Below are positions 47,533 through 56,734 of a stretch of DNA of 64,000 nucleotides, piece after piece. The stretch comes from SLFH01 sp050486265. Its GTDB lineage: Bacteria; Planctomycetota; Phycisphaerae; Phycisphaerales; UBA1924. The stretch covers positions 1 through 64,000 of the forward strand of contig JBJHCY010000015.1 of the NCBI GenBank assembly GCA_050486265.1, in the 5' to 3' direction. Numbering within the stretch: position 1 is the first letter of the stretch; each line of letters opens with the position of its first letter. The position numbers and the translations under genes were made by a program. Below the pieces are notes generated by a model, which was given only the letters and a program-made list of their open reading frames with translations, had not been told where the DNA came from and did no database searches.

Positions 47533-49080
47533 GTGACCGACACATCTTTGATCGAAGTCGCCTTCGGTGGCGGCTCCACCCGTGCCGCGGGCGATCTGCA
47601 CGCCGAGTTCGGCCATCGCGTACCGAGCACCACCGACACCATCGACGACGGGGTCTACGCGGGATGGTCGTTCAAGAACGGCGGCCTGCGCCTCTTCAGC
47701 GACCGCTACGGGATGCACCCCTGCTTCTACGCGATCGAGAGCCGCAACGGCGCGTCGGTGCTCCGGGCCTCCAACTGCGTGCTGCGCCTGCTCGCCGAGG
47801 GCGTCGACCCCGAGCCCGACCACGAGGCTCGATCGGCGTTCCTGCGCTTCGGTTTCTACCTCGGCGACGACACGCCGTTCAAACAGATCAAGGCGTTCCC
47901 CCCGCGCGCCGCCGCGACAATCCAAGACGGGCGCTGGTCGGTCACAGGGTCGTACACGCCGGCCCCGCCCAGGGAGTGGACGGAAGATCGGGCGATCGAG
48001 GCGTTTGTCGAAGGGTTTCGCGGCGCGATCGGCCGCCGCCCGTGCGACCCCGAGAAGACGGCGATGCCCCTGACGGCCGGACGCGACTCGCGCCACATCA
48101 TCCTCGAACTCGCCCGCCAGGGCATGGCCCCGCAGCGCACCCTGACGGCCAACCCATACCCCGCGCTGCAAGACATCGAGTCCGAAGCCGCGGCCAAGGT
48201 CGCCGGACGCGTCGGCGTCGAGCACGAAACGGTCACGCGGACGCGCTCGCTCATCGAGCTCGATAAGGAGCGCAACCTCCGCACCGATCTGCTGACCGAC
48301 GAGGGGACCTGGGCGGAGATCCTCCGCCCGCGCCTGCGGGAGCTTGCGCCGGCCTTCGCCTACGACGGGATCGCGGGCAACGGGCTCGCCGAGTCGAAGA
48401 AGTCCGGGGCGGACCACGCGCGGCTCTTCGCCGAGGGCCGCTACGAAGAACTCGCCGCCAAGCTGATCCGCCAGCACGAGATCCCCGCAGAGAGCATCGA
48501 ACCGTTCATCCCGCGAGGGCGCCAGCGCGACTACGACCGCTCGCGCGTCGTCGAACGGACGGCCGAACTGCTCCGCGACTGCGAGGGGGAGGCCAACCCG
48601 GTCGAACGCTGGTACGCCCGGTCGCGCACGCGGCGCGAAGTGGTCCTCTGCACCACGCGGGTTTTCGGCTTCGTGCCCACCTATTACGCCCCGTTCCTCG
48701 ACCACGAACTCTACGACAACCTCGCCTCCGTCCCCGCCGAGGACCTCGCCCGTTTCGGTGACATCCACACCAAGGCGATCGCCCGGGCCTACCCCGAGGC
48801 GGCGGACCTGCCCTACGGCAAACCGGGAACGGGCGCAAGGTTCTCGGGCAGGGCGATCGAAATGGCCGATGCACTGCTCAGACTCGGGCTCTACGCTGCA
48901 CGACGCGACCCCGCGAGGGCGCCGCGGGTCGCGGCGTGGACGCTCCAACGCCTGACCGACCGACGCGCCGAGAAGACCATGCCCAGACGCTTCCTGCAAT
49001 ACCTGATCCAGCTCGAGCACATCGATCACGCCGCGAGACGGCCCGGCGAGATCCGGTCGTTGTTGGAACAGGTGCGGTGA
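47533..49080 (+). CDS. Asparagine synthase-related protein with degenerate glutaminase half
   Basis: Protein of 515 residues. The N-terminal part (about 1-150) keeps the Ntn shape (YAGWSFKNGGLRLFSDRYGMHPCFY) but lacks the nucleophilic Cys right after the start, so glutamine hydrolysis is unlikely. The C-terminal ATP-pyrophosphatase half has a variant PP-loop PLTAGRDSRHI (about 178-188) and YDGIAGNGLAESK. Such proteins in polysaccharide loci may amidate or adenylate a carboxyl; the true substrate is unknown. GTG start with GGAAGGGAA upstream. GTGA overlap with the flippase gene. Confidence 0.8.
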   Translation: MTDTSLIEVAFGGGSTRAAGDLHAEFGHRVPSTTDTIDDGVYAGWSFKNGGLRLFSDRYGMHPCFYAIESRNGASVLRASNCVLRLLAEGVDPEPDHEARSAFLRFGFYLGDDTPFKQIKAFPPRAAATIQDGRWSVTGSYTPAPPREWTEDRAIEAFVEGFRGAIGRRPCDPEKTAMPLTAGRDSRHIILELARQGMAPQRTLTANPYPALQDIESEAAAKVAGRVGVEHETVTRTRSLIELDKERNLRTDLLTDEGTWAEILRPRLRELAPAFAYDGIAGNGLAESKKSGADHARLFAEGRYEELAAKLIRQHEIPAESIEPFIPRGRQRDYDRSRVVERTAELLRDCEGEANPVERWYARSRTRREVVLCTTRVFGFVPTYYAPFLDHELYDNLASVPAEDLARFGDIHTKAIARAYPEAADLPYGKPGTGARFSGRAIEMADALLRLGLYAARRDPARAPRVAAWTLQRLTDRRAEKTMPRRFLQYLIQLEHIDHAARRPGEIRSLLEQVR

Positions 49081-50612
49081 GCGAGGGGTACGCGAAGACC
49101 GCGGGGATCGCCGCGGCGTGGCTCGCGCTGACGATGATCGTCGTCAAGCTGCTCGGGGCGCTCTCGCTGTTCGTTCTGGGCTACCTGCTCGACGACAAAG
49201 ACTTCGGTGTCTACGCGATCGCGCTCGCCTCGGCGGCGCTCGTGCGCGCGTTCCAGAGCGGGGGCGTGCAGCACATCCTCGTCCGCAGCGGCGAGGAAGA
49301 GTACGACCGCCTCGCCCCCCAGTGCCTCTGGATCAGCGTCGCGCTGAACACCGTGATCGCGGCGATCCTCGTCGGCGTCGCGCCCGCGATCGCCCTGGCC
49401 AACGACGAGCCCCAGCTCAAGCAGATGATGTATGTGATCGCGGCGACGGTGCTGATCGCCGCCGCACGCCCGGTCATGTACGCAAGGATCTTGATCGATC
49501 TGCGCTACAGCCTGCAGGCGAAGCTGAACATCTGGATGAGCTTCATCCAGTACGCGGGCATGATCGCGCTGGCGGTGCTTGGGTTCGGGCCGCTGAGCTT
49601 CGTGCTCCCCCTGCTCGCGGTCGCGGCGATCGAGACGGTCGTGCTGCTGCGCATCGTCGGGCTCCCGTCGGGGCGTCGGCTGCCCTCGCTCGCCCTCTGG
49701 CCACCGATCCTCGTGCAGTCGCAGTGGCTGCTGCTCGCGGCGGCCGCCGACGCCCTGCACACCCACGGCGACAAGATGTTCATCGGCACGATCGTCGACA
49801 CCGACACCGTCGGCGTGTATGCCTTCGCCTACATGATCGCCTTCCAGGCCCTCGCCCTGCTCTCGATGCGCCTGCGCGAGATGCTCTTCCCGATCCTCTC
49901 GAAGATCAAGGACGACATCGCCCGCCAGGCCTCGGCCGTCACTCGCACCCTCAGCGCCCTCATGATGATCACCGCGCCCGCGATGATCGGCATCTCGATC
50001 ACCTTCCCCGCGCTCGAACAGGCGCTCTACGAGGGCAAGTGGGCGGGCGCCGTCATCGCCACGCAGATCCTCTGCGCCGTCATCCCCCTGCGCTCGCTCA
50101 TCACCCTCATCAACTCGTGGAACATGGCGATGGGCGCGTTCAAGACGCAGTTCCTCGTCCTGCTCGCCTGCGGCGTCACCACCGTCGCCGGCTCGCTCGC
50201 CGGCGCGTTTATCGGCGGGACCGCCACCTCCATCGCCATCGGCGTGGGCGCCGCAAACCTCGCGATGTTCCCGACGATGATGATCGTCCAGCTCCGCAAC
50301 AGGGGCGTTTCGTGGGCGAAGGTGTTCAGCGCGTTCAAGCCGTACCTGCTCGCCGTCGGCCTCGGCGCCCCGGCGTGGATCGGCCTGCCCCACCTCTTCG
50401 CGGCGTTGCATATCCAGAGCGGGCGTGTGCTGCCGCTGCTGGTCGCGTGCGTGGTCGCGGGGGTGTACGGGCTTGTGTACGCGGGGATCATCCGCGTGAT
50501 GCTGCCCGACCAGCTCCGCGACACGCTCTCGATCATCCCCGGCGGGCTGGGCGTGAAGGCGGTCAAGGCCCTGCGCCTGGAGCTGCCCACGCGCACAGAC
50601 CCGACGCCCTGA
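49077..50612 (+). CDS. Wzx-type polysaccharide flippase (MATE/MOP superfamily)
   Basis: Protein of 511 residues with 12-14 hydrophobic helices over nearly all its length. N-terminal LLGALSLFVLGYLLDDKDFGVYAIALA is typical of oligosaccharide flippases (polysaccharide synthase family). It should move an undecaprenyl-linked repeat unit to the periplasm. The GTG start lies in the preceding stop. Confidence 0.88.
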   Translation: MSEGYAKTAGIAAAWLALTMIVVKLLGALSLFVLGYLLDDKDFGVYAIALASAALVRAFQSGGVQHILVRSGEEEYDRLAPQCLWISVALNTVIAAILVGVAPAIALANDEPQLKQMMYVIAATVLIAAARPVMYARILIDLRYSLQAKLNIWMSFIQYAGMIALAVLGFGPLSFVLPLLAVAAIETVVLLRIVGLPSGRRLPSLALWPPILVQSQWLLLAAAADALHTHGDKMFIGTIVDTDTVGVYAFAYMIAFQALALLSMRLREMLFPILSKIKDDIARQASAVTRTLSALMMITAPAMIGISITFPALEQALYEGKWAGAVIATQILCAVIPLRSLITLINSWNMAMGAFKTQFLVLLACGVTTVAGSLAGAFIGGTATSIAIGVGAANLAMFPTMMIVQLRNRGVSWAKVFSAFKPYLLAVGLGAPAWIGLPHLFAALHIQSGRVLPLLVACVVAGVYGLVYAGIIRVMLPDQLRDTLSIIPGGLGVKAVKALRLELPTRTDPTP

Positions 50613-50671
50613 TCAGGCCTAATCAAGCCAGATCATGAACGATCGCCGGGAATCGAACGCGAGCGATCCGA

Positions 50672-51730
50672 TTACTGATCGTGGCCCTGGTGCGCCGGGA
50701 GCCGGTGCCCCGCGTCGCGGAGCGTCTTCTCCCTGGCGGCGAGTTCGATATCGTGCTCGACCATCATCGCGGCGAGCTCTTCGACGCTGGTCGTCGGCTC
50801 CCACCCGAGCTTCTTCTTCGCCTTGGACGGATCGCCCAAGAGCAGATCGACCTCCGCCGGACGCAGGTAGCGCGGGTCGAAGGCGACATGCTTCTCGAAG
50901 TCCAGGCCCGCGTGCTCGAACGCCATCTGCGCAAACTCGCGCACCGAGATGCAGCGCCCCGTCGCGATCACGAAGTCGTCGGGCGTCTCCTGCTGGAGCA
51001 TCATCCACATCATGCGGACATAATCGCCCGCAAAGCCCCAGTCGCGCTTCGAGTCGAGGTTGCCGAGAAACACCTTGTCCTGCAGGCCCATCTTGATGCG
51101 CCCGACGGCACGCGTGATCTTGCGCGTCACGAAGGTCTCGCCCCGACGCGGGCTCTCGTGGTTGAACAGGATCCCGCACGAGGCGTGCAGGTTGTAGCTC
51201 TCGCGGTAGTTCACCGTCGCCCAGTGCGCCATCACCTTCGCGCACGCGTAGGGCGAGCGGGGGTAGAAGGGCGTGGTCTCTTTCTGCGGCGTCTCGACAA
51301 CCTTGCCGTACTGCTCCGAACTCGACGCCTGGTAATACCGCACGAGCTCGCCCGTCTCCTCCTGGTAGTCCTTGACGGCTTCGAGCAGGCGCAGCGCGCC
51401 CATCGCGACGGTGTCGGCCGTGTACAGCGGCATGTCGAACGAAACGCGGACATGGCTCTGCGCCCCGAGGTTGTACACCTCGTCGGGCCGGATGTCGTGC
51501 ATCAGCTTGCCGATGCAGTTGGCGTCGCAGAGGTCGCCGTAGTGGAGCTTGAGGCTCCCGCCCCGGATGTGCGGGTCGAGATAGAGGTGGTCGATGCGCT
51601 CGGTGTTGAAGCTGCTGGCGCGCCGGATGATCCCGTGGACCTCGTAGCCCTTGTCGATGAGGAACTCGGCGAGGTAGCTCCCGTCCTGCCCTGTGATGCC
51701 GGTGATAAGGGCTCGCTTGGTCTCGCTCAC
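50672..51730 (-). CDS. gmd: GDP-mannose 4,6-dehydratase
   Basis: Protein of 352 residues, extended SDR. TGITGQDGSYLAEFL (about 10-24), NLGAQSHVRVSF, the catalytic YACAK (Tyr about 159), RRGETFVTRKITRA and ASRDWGF-like SKRDWGFAGDYV are diagnostic. It makes GDP-4-keto-6-deoxymannose, the substrate of the divergent GDP-fucose synthase. The catalytic loop reads YQASSSEQYG where most members have a Thr/Ser-Glu pair followed by Leu/Met, a small variation. GTG start with AGGAG upstream. Tail residues 335-352 (His/Gln-rich) are unconserved. Confidence 0.95.
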   Translation of the reverse strand: MSETKRALITGITGQDGSYLAEFLIDKGYEVHGIIRRASSFNTERIDHLYLDPHIRGGSLKLHYGDLCDANCIGKLMHDIRPDEVYNLGAQSHVRVSFDMPLYTADTVAMGALRLLEAVKDYQEETGELVRYYQASSSEQYGKVVETPQKETTPFYPRSPYACAKVMAHWATVNYRESYNLHASCGILFNHESPRRGETFVTRKITRAVGRIKMGLQDKVFLGNLDSKRDWGFAGDYVRMMWMMLQQETPDDFVIATGRCISVREFAQMAFEHAGLDFEKHVAFDPRYLRPAEVDLLLGDPSKAKKKLGWEPTTSVEELAAMMVEHDIELAAREKTLRDAGHRLPAHQGHDQ

Positions 51731-52095
51731 GGGGTTCTCCTGCTGGCGGGCCCGTGCCCGTGTTCAGGGGGTGCTGCGCCGGCGGCGCGTCGGGCGGATC
51801 CGGTCTTCGGGGCCTATCGGCCATCCCCGGCCCGGCCTGCAGGGCGGGCCACACGCCCAAGCCCAACGCCCGAACCCCGGACCAGAAACCCGAACCAGAA
51901 CCCGAGATACGCCGACGCCGTACCCCGGTTCGTCCCGCTGCGCCATCGGCCCGCCGCCGCTGCCCGGGCCATCTGTGGGGGCGTCGGGCACGCAAACCCT
52001 AGAATCGCTTTCTCACGCCCGACGAGGGGGCGGACGATACCACGCCGAACGAATCCGCCCGCCACGCAGCACCTGACGCGAGGAGACGCCCGAAC
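51731..52095. other. Divergent gmd-fcl promoter region
   Basis: No gene is seen in this 365-nt spacer. A TAGAAT hexamer (52000-52005) is a possible -10 for fcl, without a matching -35. A short C-rich minisatellite-like stretch (about 51848-51912, CCCGAACC/CCAGAACC units) lies in the middle. Confidence 0.5.
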
Positions 52096-53055
52096 ATGAC
52101 CCAACAGACCGACCTCTCCACAAAGCGCGTCGTCGTCACCGGCGGCTCGGGCTTCCTCGGTCGCGTCGTCTGCCGTCGCCTCGCCGCGCGCGGCTGCACA
52201 GACATCCTCGTCCCGAGGCGCAGCGACTACGACCTCACCACCGAAAACGGTGTCCGGCGCATGTACGACGACATGGCCCCCGAGGTGATCCTCCACCTCG
52301 CCGCGGAGGTCGGGGGCATCGGCGCCAACCGCGACAATCCCGGACGCTACTTCTACGCCAACATGGCCATGGCCCTCCACCTGATCGAGGAGGCCCGCAA
52401 AAGGGGGCTGCAGAAGTTTGTCCAGGTCGGCACCATCTGCGCCTACCCCAAGTTCACCCCCGTCCCCTTCCAGGAAGAAGAACTCTGGAACGGCTACCCC
52501 GAGGAGACCAACGCGCCCTACGGCATCGCCAAAAAGGCCGCCATGGTCATGCTCGACGGCTACCAACGCCAATACAACCTCGCCTCGGCGTATGTCCTGC
52601 CCGTGAACCTCTACGGCCCCGGCGACAACTTCGACCTGCACACCAGCCATGTCATCCCCGCGCTGATCCGAAAGTGCGTCGAGGCCGTCGACGAGGGACG
52701 AGACCACATCGAGTGCTGGGGGACGGGCTCGGCCAGCCGCGAGTTTCTGTTTGTTGAGGACGCGGCAGAAGGCGTGATCCGCGCCGCCGAATCGCTCGAC
52801 GAGCCGGTGCCGGTGAACCTCGGCGCGGGCTTTGAGATCACCATCAAAGACCTCGTCGAACTCATCGCCCGCCTGACCGGCTTTGCAGGCGAGATCCGCT
52901 GGGACTCCACCAAGCCCGACGGCCAGCCCCGACGCTGCCTCGACACCCGGCGCGCCAAAGCCCTCCTGAACTGGCAGGCAGAAACCGGCTTCGAAGACGG
53001 CCTCAGGCAGACCATCGAGTGGTACCGCGCCCACACCAAGGCGGCCACGGCGTGA
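52096..53055 (+). CDS. fcl: GDP-L-fucose synthase
   Basis: Protein of 319 residues, SDR epimerase/reductase converting GDP-4-keto-6-deoxymannose to GDP-L-fucose. VVVTGGSGFLGRVV (about 12-25), HLAAEVGGIGANRDNP (about 72-87), VGTICAYPKFTPVPFQEE, and the catalytic YGIAK (Tyr about 142, Lys 146) match Fcl/WcaG. GAGGAG precedes the ATG. GTGA overlap with the next gene. With gmd it completes fucose synthesis. Confidence 0.95.
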   Translation: MTQQTDLSTKRVVVTGGSGFLGRVVCRRLAARGCTDILVPRRSDYDLTTENGVRRMYDDMAPEVILHLAAEVGGIGANRDNPGRYFYANMAMALHLIEEARKRGLQKFVQVGTICAYPKFTPVPFQEEELWNGYPEETNAPYGIAKKAAMVMLDGYQRQYNLASAYVLPVNLYGPGDNFDLHTSHVIPALIRKCVEAVDEGRDHIECWGTGSASREFLFVEDAAEGVIRAAESLDEPVPVNLGAGFEITIKDLVELIARLTGFAGEIRWDSTKPDGQPRRCLDTRRAKALLNWQAETGFEDGLRQTIEWYRAHTKAATA

Positions 53056-54287
53056 ACGCGCTTGCAGCCCTGCCCGCCCGGGACGCGGAGGCGGTCAGCG
53101 CAAAGCTAGACCGGGACGAACGGGTGCTGTGGGCGTCGGGGCCGTCGAGATCGGCCTCGCGCCGCAAGTTGCTGCATCTCCACGAACTTCGCCCGTTGGG
53201 CTTGCTCCTCCTGATGATGATCGCGCCCTTCCTGATCGTGGGGATCGCGGTCAACGCAATGATCGAGCCCGATCGGCTCCCGACTTTGCTTGTCGAGTTC
53301 GGGCTCTTTGTGTTGTTCTGGGTGGTGATCTTCTTCGCCTTGGTCGCCCTCGATCGGAGTCCGCGCCGAACCTCCTCCGTCGTGACCGACAGCCGACTTT
53401 TCATCATCAATACGAACCGAGAGGGCGAAACCGGCGTCATCGCGTGCGATCTCGAGGATCTGAAGCACTACGCGATACACAGAAACCACGACGGCTCGGC
53501 CGACCTGATCTTTCGCACCCCTCGCCCCCCGGCGCTCGGAAAGCTCGAAGGCCTGTTCTGCCTGCAAGACGCCGGCGCACTCCGCACAGCCCTCCAATCG
53601 GGCCGAGCCGGCTGCGACGGCAGGGATCAGGCATCACAACATTCGCAAGCCTTCTTAGACAGCATCCCGAGCGAAGCCGCGGCGATCCTCCACGACGAAG
53701 TCACGGCCCCCGCCACCTGGGCCGCACGCCCCGACCCCGAGGCGATCAGGCTCGCCGCCCGCCGGACGATCCTCAAGGCTGTTGCGTTGACGGGCCTGAT
53801 CGCCCTCGTGCTCGCGCTGTTTTCGCTCGGCTTCAGCCCCGGGCTGCTGATGGAGTACCGCGCCGAGGTCCTCCCGCCGCTGACGGTGCTTGTGCCCTTC
53901 GGGCTCGCGTTCTTCGCGTGGATGCTCGCCGCGGCCATGTTCCTCCCGATGAGCGAACTCCGCGAACTCCGCAGCGCGGCGTACGCCCTGGGCCCCGGCG
54001 GGCTCACATCGATCCATCTCCGCAAACGAAGCTGGATCCTCCACACCCTCGACACCGGCGCGATCTCCCGCGTAAAGCGTCTCGATCGCCCCGGCGGCGT
54101 CGGCGATATCCTCGTCTGGGTCTCGCCATCAGCAGACCAGCCCCGCCAGCGGACCGGCCCGAGCTTCGCGATCCGCCTCGTCCCCAGCGCCGAGCAAGCC
54201 GAAAAACATCTCATCGAAGCGATAAGCCGATCCTCCGACACAAACCCGCCACAGCCGCAGACTCCCCCGGATCAAGAGACCCGATGA
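53052..54287 (+). CDS. Membrane protein with two TM-pair/PH-like modules
   Basis: Protein of 411 residues. The first half has an entry motif (DERVLWASGPSR, about 22-33), two TM helices (about 50-100), then a beta-rich PH-like part (SVVTDSRLFIINTNREGE onward, about 108-185). The second half repeats the plan: TWAARPDPEAI, two TM helices (about 235-290), then a beta-rich domain (AYALGPGGLTSIHLRKRS onward, about 308-395). No known function; bacterial PH-domain membrane proteins are mostly uncharacterised. GTGA and ATGA overlaps tie it to the fucose and glycosyltransferase genes. Confidence 0.65.
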   Translation: MNALAALPARDAEAVSAKLDRDERVLWASGPSRSASRRKLLHLHELRPLGLLLLMMIAPFLIVGIAVNAMIEPDRLPTLLVEFGLFVLFWVVIFFALVALDRSPRRTSSVVTDSRLFIINTNREGETGVIACDLEDLKHYAIHRNHDGSADLIFRTPRPPALGKLEGLFCLQDAGALRTALQSGRAGCDGRDQASQHSQAFLDSIPSEAAAILHDEVTAPATWAARPDPEAIRLAARRTILKAVALTGLIALVLALFSLGFSPGLLMEYRAEVLPPLTVLVPFGLAFFAWMLAAAMFLPMSELRELRSAAYALGPGGLTSIHLRKRSWILHTLDTGAISRVKRLDRPGGVGDILVWVSPSADQPRQRTGPSFAIRLVPSAEQAEKHLIEAISRSSDTNPPQPQTPPDQETR

Positions 54288-55639
54288 GCACGCCCCCAAG
54301 CCAATCCGCACGCCCCATGCGCGTCCTTCTGCTCAACCAGGTCTTCTACCCCGATGTCGCCGCGACCGCCCAGCACGCCGACGACCTCGCCCGACACCTC
54401 GTCAGGCACGGCCACCGCGTCACCGCCGTCGCCAGCCGCTCGATCTACGGCCAGAAGGGCGCCGCCCTCCCCAAGCGCGAGACCGTCGACGGCGTCGAGA
54501 TCCGACGCGTCGGCAAGAGCCTCTTCGGCAAGGCGGGCATCCTCGCGCGCGTCGCGGACTTCGGACTGTTCTATCTCGCCGCGGGACGGGCCGTGCTCTT
54601 CGGGCCCAGGCACGATGTCGTTGTCTGCTTCACCACGCCGCCGTTCATCGCGCTGGTCGGCTGGCTCACCCGCGTCTTTCGACGCTCGAAGTTTGTCTAC
54701 TGGGTGATGGATCTCTACCCCGACCTGCCCGTCGCCTGCGGCGTCATGAAGCCCCGCTCCCCGCTCACCCGTTTCTTCGAGGGCGTCAACCGCTTCTGCC
54801 TCCGCCGGGCCGACAGGGCCGTCGTCCTCGGCCGCTGCATGCAAGAGCGCGTGCTGGCCAAGAAGGTTCCCGCCGATAAGGTCGTCCACATCGGCGTCTG
54901 GTCGGACCAGAACGAGGTCAGGCCCATCGCCCGCGAGGACAACCCGTACCGCAAGGAATGGAACCTCGGAGACCGCTTCGTCGTCATGTACTCGGGCAAC
55001 TTCGGCATCGGCCACGATGTCGACACCATGTGCCGCGCCGCGGAGATGCTCAAGGATGACGACACGATCCGCTTCGTCTTCGCCGGCGGCGGCAAGAAGA
55101 AAGAAACCGTCGAGGCGTTCGTCAAGGAACGCAACCTCGCCAACTGCGTGCTCGCCCCCTACCAGCCGCGCGAGAAGCTCGACGCCTCGCTGAGCTGCGC
55201 CGATGTCCACCTCGCAACACTGCTCGAAGGTGTCGAGGGAATCATGGTGCCCTGCAAGCTGTTCGGCATCATGGCCGCGGGACGGCCCTGCATCTTCATC
55301 GGAAACCCCAAGAGCGAGCTCTCCCGCGTGCTCGCCGAGCACGACGCGGGCCTGACCGTCCGTCAGGGCGACGCCGAGGGCATTGTCCAGCAGATCCGCG
55401 CCCTCGCGGCCGACGCAGACCGCACCCGCGCCATGGGCGACAACGCCCGCGCCGCCCTGAGCAACGCCTACAGCCGCGACAACGCCTGCGAACAGTGGCG
55501 ACGCCTGCTCGAAAAAGTCACCGGCCTCGGCGCCCCCAACTCCGATGCCCACGCCTCGAAAGCACAGAACCCCTCAAAGGGGCAGGCGAACCCGACCCCG
55601 GTTGCGGCCGATACTACTGCTCCGGCCCCAGCCGAATGA
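54284..55639 (+). CDS. Glycosyltransferase (WbuB-like, GT4)
   Basis: Protein of 451 residues. RVLLLNQVFYPDVAATAQHADDLARHL start, VVCFTTPPFIALVGWL, FVYWVMDLYPDLPVACGVM in the acceptor half; MYSGNFGIGHDVDTMCRAAE and LEGVEGIMVPCKLFGIMAAGRP in the donor half. Pattern matches WbuB-type fucosaminyl/fucosyl transferases, which suits a fucose locus. C-terminal 35 residues are low-complexity and unconserved. ATGA overlap with the PH-like gene. Confidence 0.88.
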   Translation: MSTPPSQSARPMRVLLLNQVFYPDVAATAQHADDLARHLVRHGHRVTAVASRSIYGQKGAALPKRETVDGVEIRRVGKSLFGKAGILARVADFGLFYLAAGRAVLFGPRHDVVVCFTTPPFIALVGWLTRVFRRSKFVYWVMDLYPDLPVACGVMKPRSPLTRFFEGVNRFCLRRADRAVVLGRCMQERVLAKKVPADKVVHIGVWSDQNEVRPIAREDNPYRKEWNLGDRFVVMYSGNFGIGHDVDTMCRAAEMLKDDDTIRFVFAGGGKKKETVEAFVKERNLANCVLAPYQPREKLDASLSCADVHLATLLEGVEGIMVPCKLFGIMAAGRPCIFIGNPKSELSRVLAEHDAGLTVRQGDAEGIVQQIRALAADADRTRAMGDNARAALSNAYSRDNACEQWRRLLEKVTGLGAPNSDAHASKAQNPSKGQANPTPVAADTTAPAPAE

Positions 55640-55672
55640 CCAGGCCGAATAGCCGGAGCCGAATAGCCCCAC
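55631..55672. repeat. Imperfect tandem repeat, 14-nt period, at a gene end
   Basis: Three units beginning GCCGAAT at 55631, 55644 and 55658 run through the glycosyltransferase stop codon (55637-55639) into the spacer; the last two share GCCGAATAGCC exactly. The function is unknown. Confidence 0.45.
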
Positions 55673-55738
55673 CACCCCCGGGGGTTCCCCGGCCCCGACA
55701 TCCCCTCCGGCCCCCACGCCTACCCACGGAGCACGCCC

Positions 55739-56734
55739 GTGACCCAATCCGACCCCCGAACCGATCCTCGCTCAGGTCCGGATGTCGCCGACACCGGCAT
55801 TCCCTTCGAGAACGGCCCCACCCTCGACGAAGCGGGCGCCCGGCGCAGCGAAGAGGTCGAGAAGGTCCGGGCGAGATACGCCGCCGACATCGCCCCGGGC
55901 AACGAGGAGCGCCCGTGGGAGAAGCCGCTGCCCGGCCGCCCCCTGAAAAAGTATGTCTTTATCCAGAACGACCCGTTCTACCTCCCCAAGGTCCTCGACA
56001 AGTACCTCCGTGAGTTCGGCGACTCGACCGTCGGCGTCAACATCCAGTCCGTCGCGCAGGGCAAGCGCACCGTCTTCCAGACCGCCGTCGACCTCCTGAA
56101 GATGTACGGCCCCTGGTACTTCCAGTGGAAGCTGCGCAACTACATCGTCAAGAAGCTCAAGGGCAAAGTCGTCAACGATCTGATGGGATCGACAAAGCGC
56201 TGCCACACCGTCGCCGCCGTCGCCCGAAAGTACAACATCCCCGTGCACACCTCAGAGGATGTCAACTCCGAGGAGTTCCGCACAAAGCTCCGGGACCTCG
56301 GCGTCGAGTTCATCGTCTCGATCAGCGGGACGCAGCTCTACAAGAAGGCCCTGCGCCAGCAAACCCCCTACGGCATCGTCAACTGCCACGGCGCCCTCCT
56401 CCCCCGCTACCGCGGCCTCATGCCCAGCTTCTGGACGCTCGCCAACAACGAAAAACTCGGCGGCGTCAGCGTCCACTATGTCGACCGCAAGCTCGACAAC
56501 GGCCCCATCATCGTGCAGAAGACCTACCGCGTGCACCCCCACGACACCCTCGAAGACATCATGGCCCGAGGCAAAGACCTCGCCGCCGAAGCCATCATCG
56601 AGTGCGTCCGAAAAGTCGAATCCGGCGACCTCGAAGACCTCATGCCCAACCCCGAAGAGCTGCAATCCCACTTTTCAATGCCGACCAAGCAAGATGTGGC
56701 GAGATTCCGAGCCGCGGGCCGTAGGTTCTTCTGA
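55739..56734 (+). CDS. Formyltransferase-family protein (MTF-like)
   Basis: Protein of 331 residues. The formyltransferase core (about 130-290) has IVNCHGALLPRYRGLMPSFW (about 213-232) with the catalytic Asn-His, and VHYVDRKLDNGPIIVQK with the conserved Asp. The N-terminal 75 residues are charged and unmatched. It likely uses N10-formyltetrahydrofolate to formylate an amino sugar on the locus glycan; a true Met-tRNA formyltransferase would have a C-terminal anticodon-binding-type domain, absent here. GTG start with CGGAG upstream. Confidence 0.85.
   Translation: MTQSDPRTDPRSGPDVADTGIPFENGPTLDEAGARRSEEVEKVRARYAADIAPGNEERPWEKPLPGRPLKKYVFIQNDPFYLPKVLDKYLREFGDSTVGVNIQSVAQGKRTVFQTAVDLLKMYGPWYFQWKLRNYIVKKLKGKVVNDLMGSTKRCHTVAAVARKYNIPVHTSEDVNSEEFRTKLRDLGVEFIVSISGTQLYKKALRQQTPYGIVNCHGALLPRYRGLMPSFWTLANNEKLGGVSVHYVDRKLDNGPIIVQKTYRVHPHDTLEDIMARGKDLAAEAIIECVRKVESGDLEDLMPNPEELQSHFSMPTKQDVARFRAAGRRFF

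Noticed and set aside
48936..49076. Upstream extension of the flippase frame
   Set aside because: It lies fully inside the asparagine-synthase-like gene; the GTG at 49077 fits the membrane protein start and the common GTGA overlap.
54288..55639. Idea that the WbuB-like glycosyltransferase frame starts inside the PH-like gene
   Set aside because: The longer opening is a shadow of the PH-like gene; the conserved RVLLLNQ start follows the ATG at 54284.
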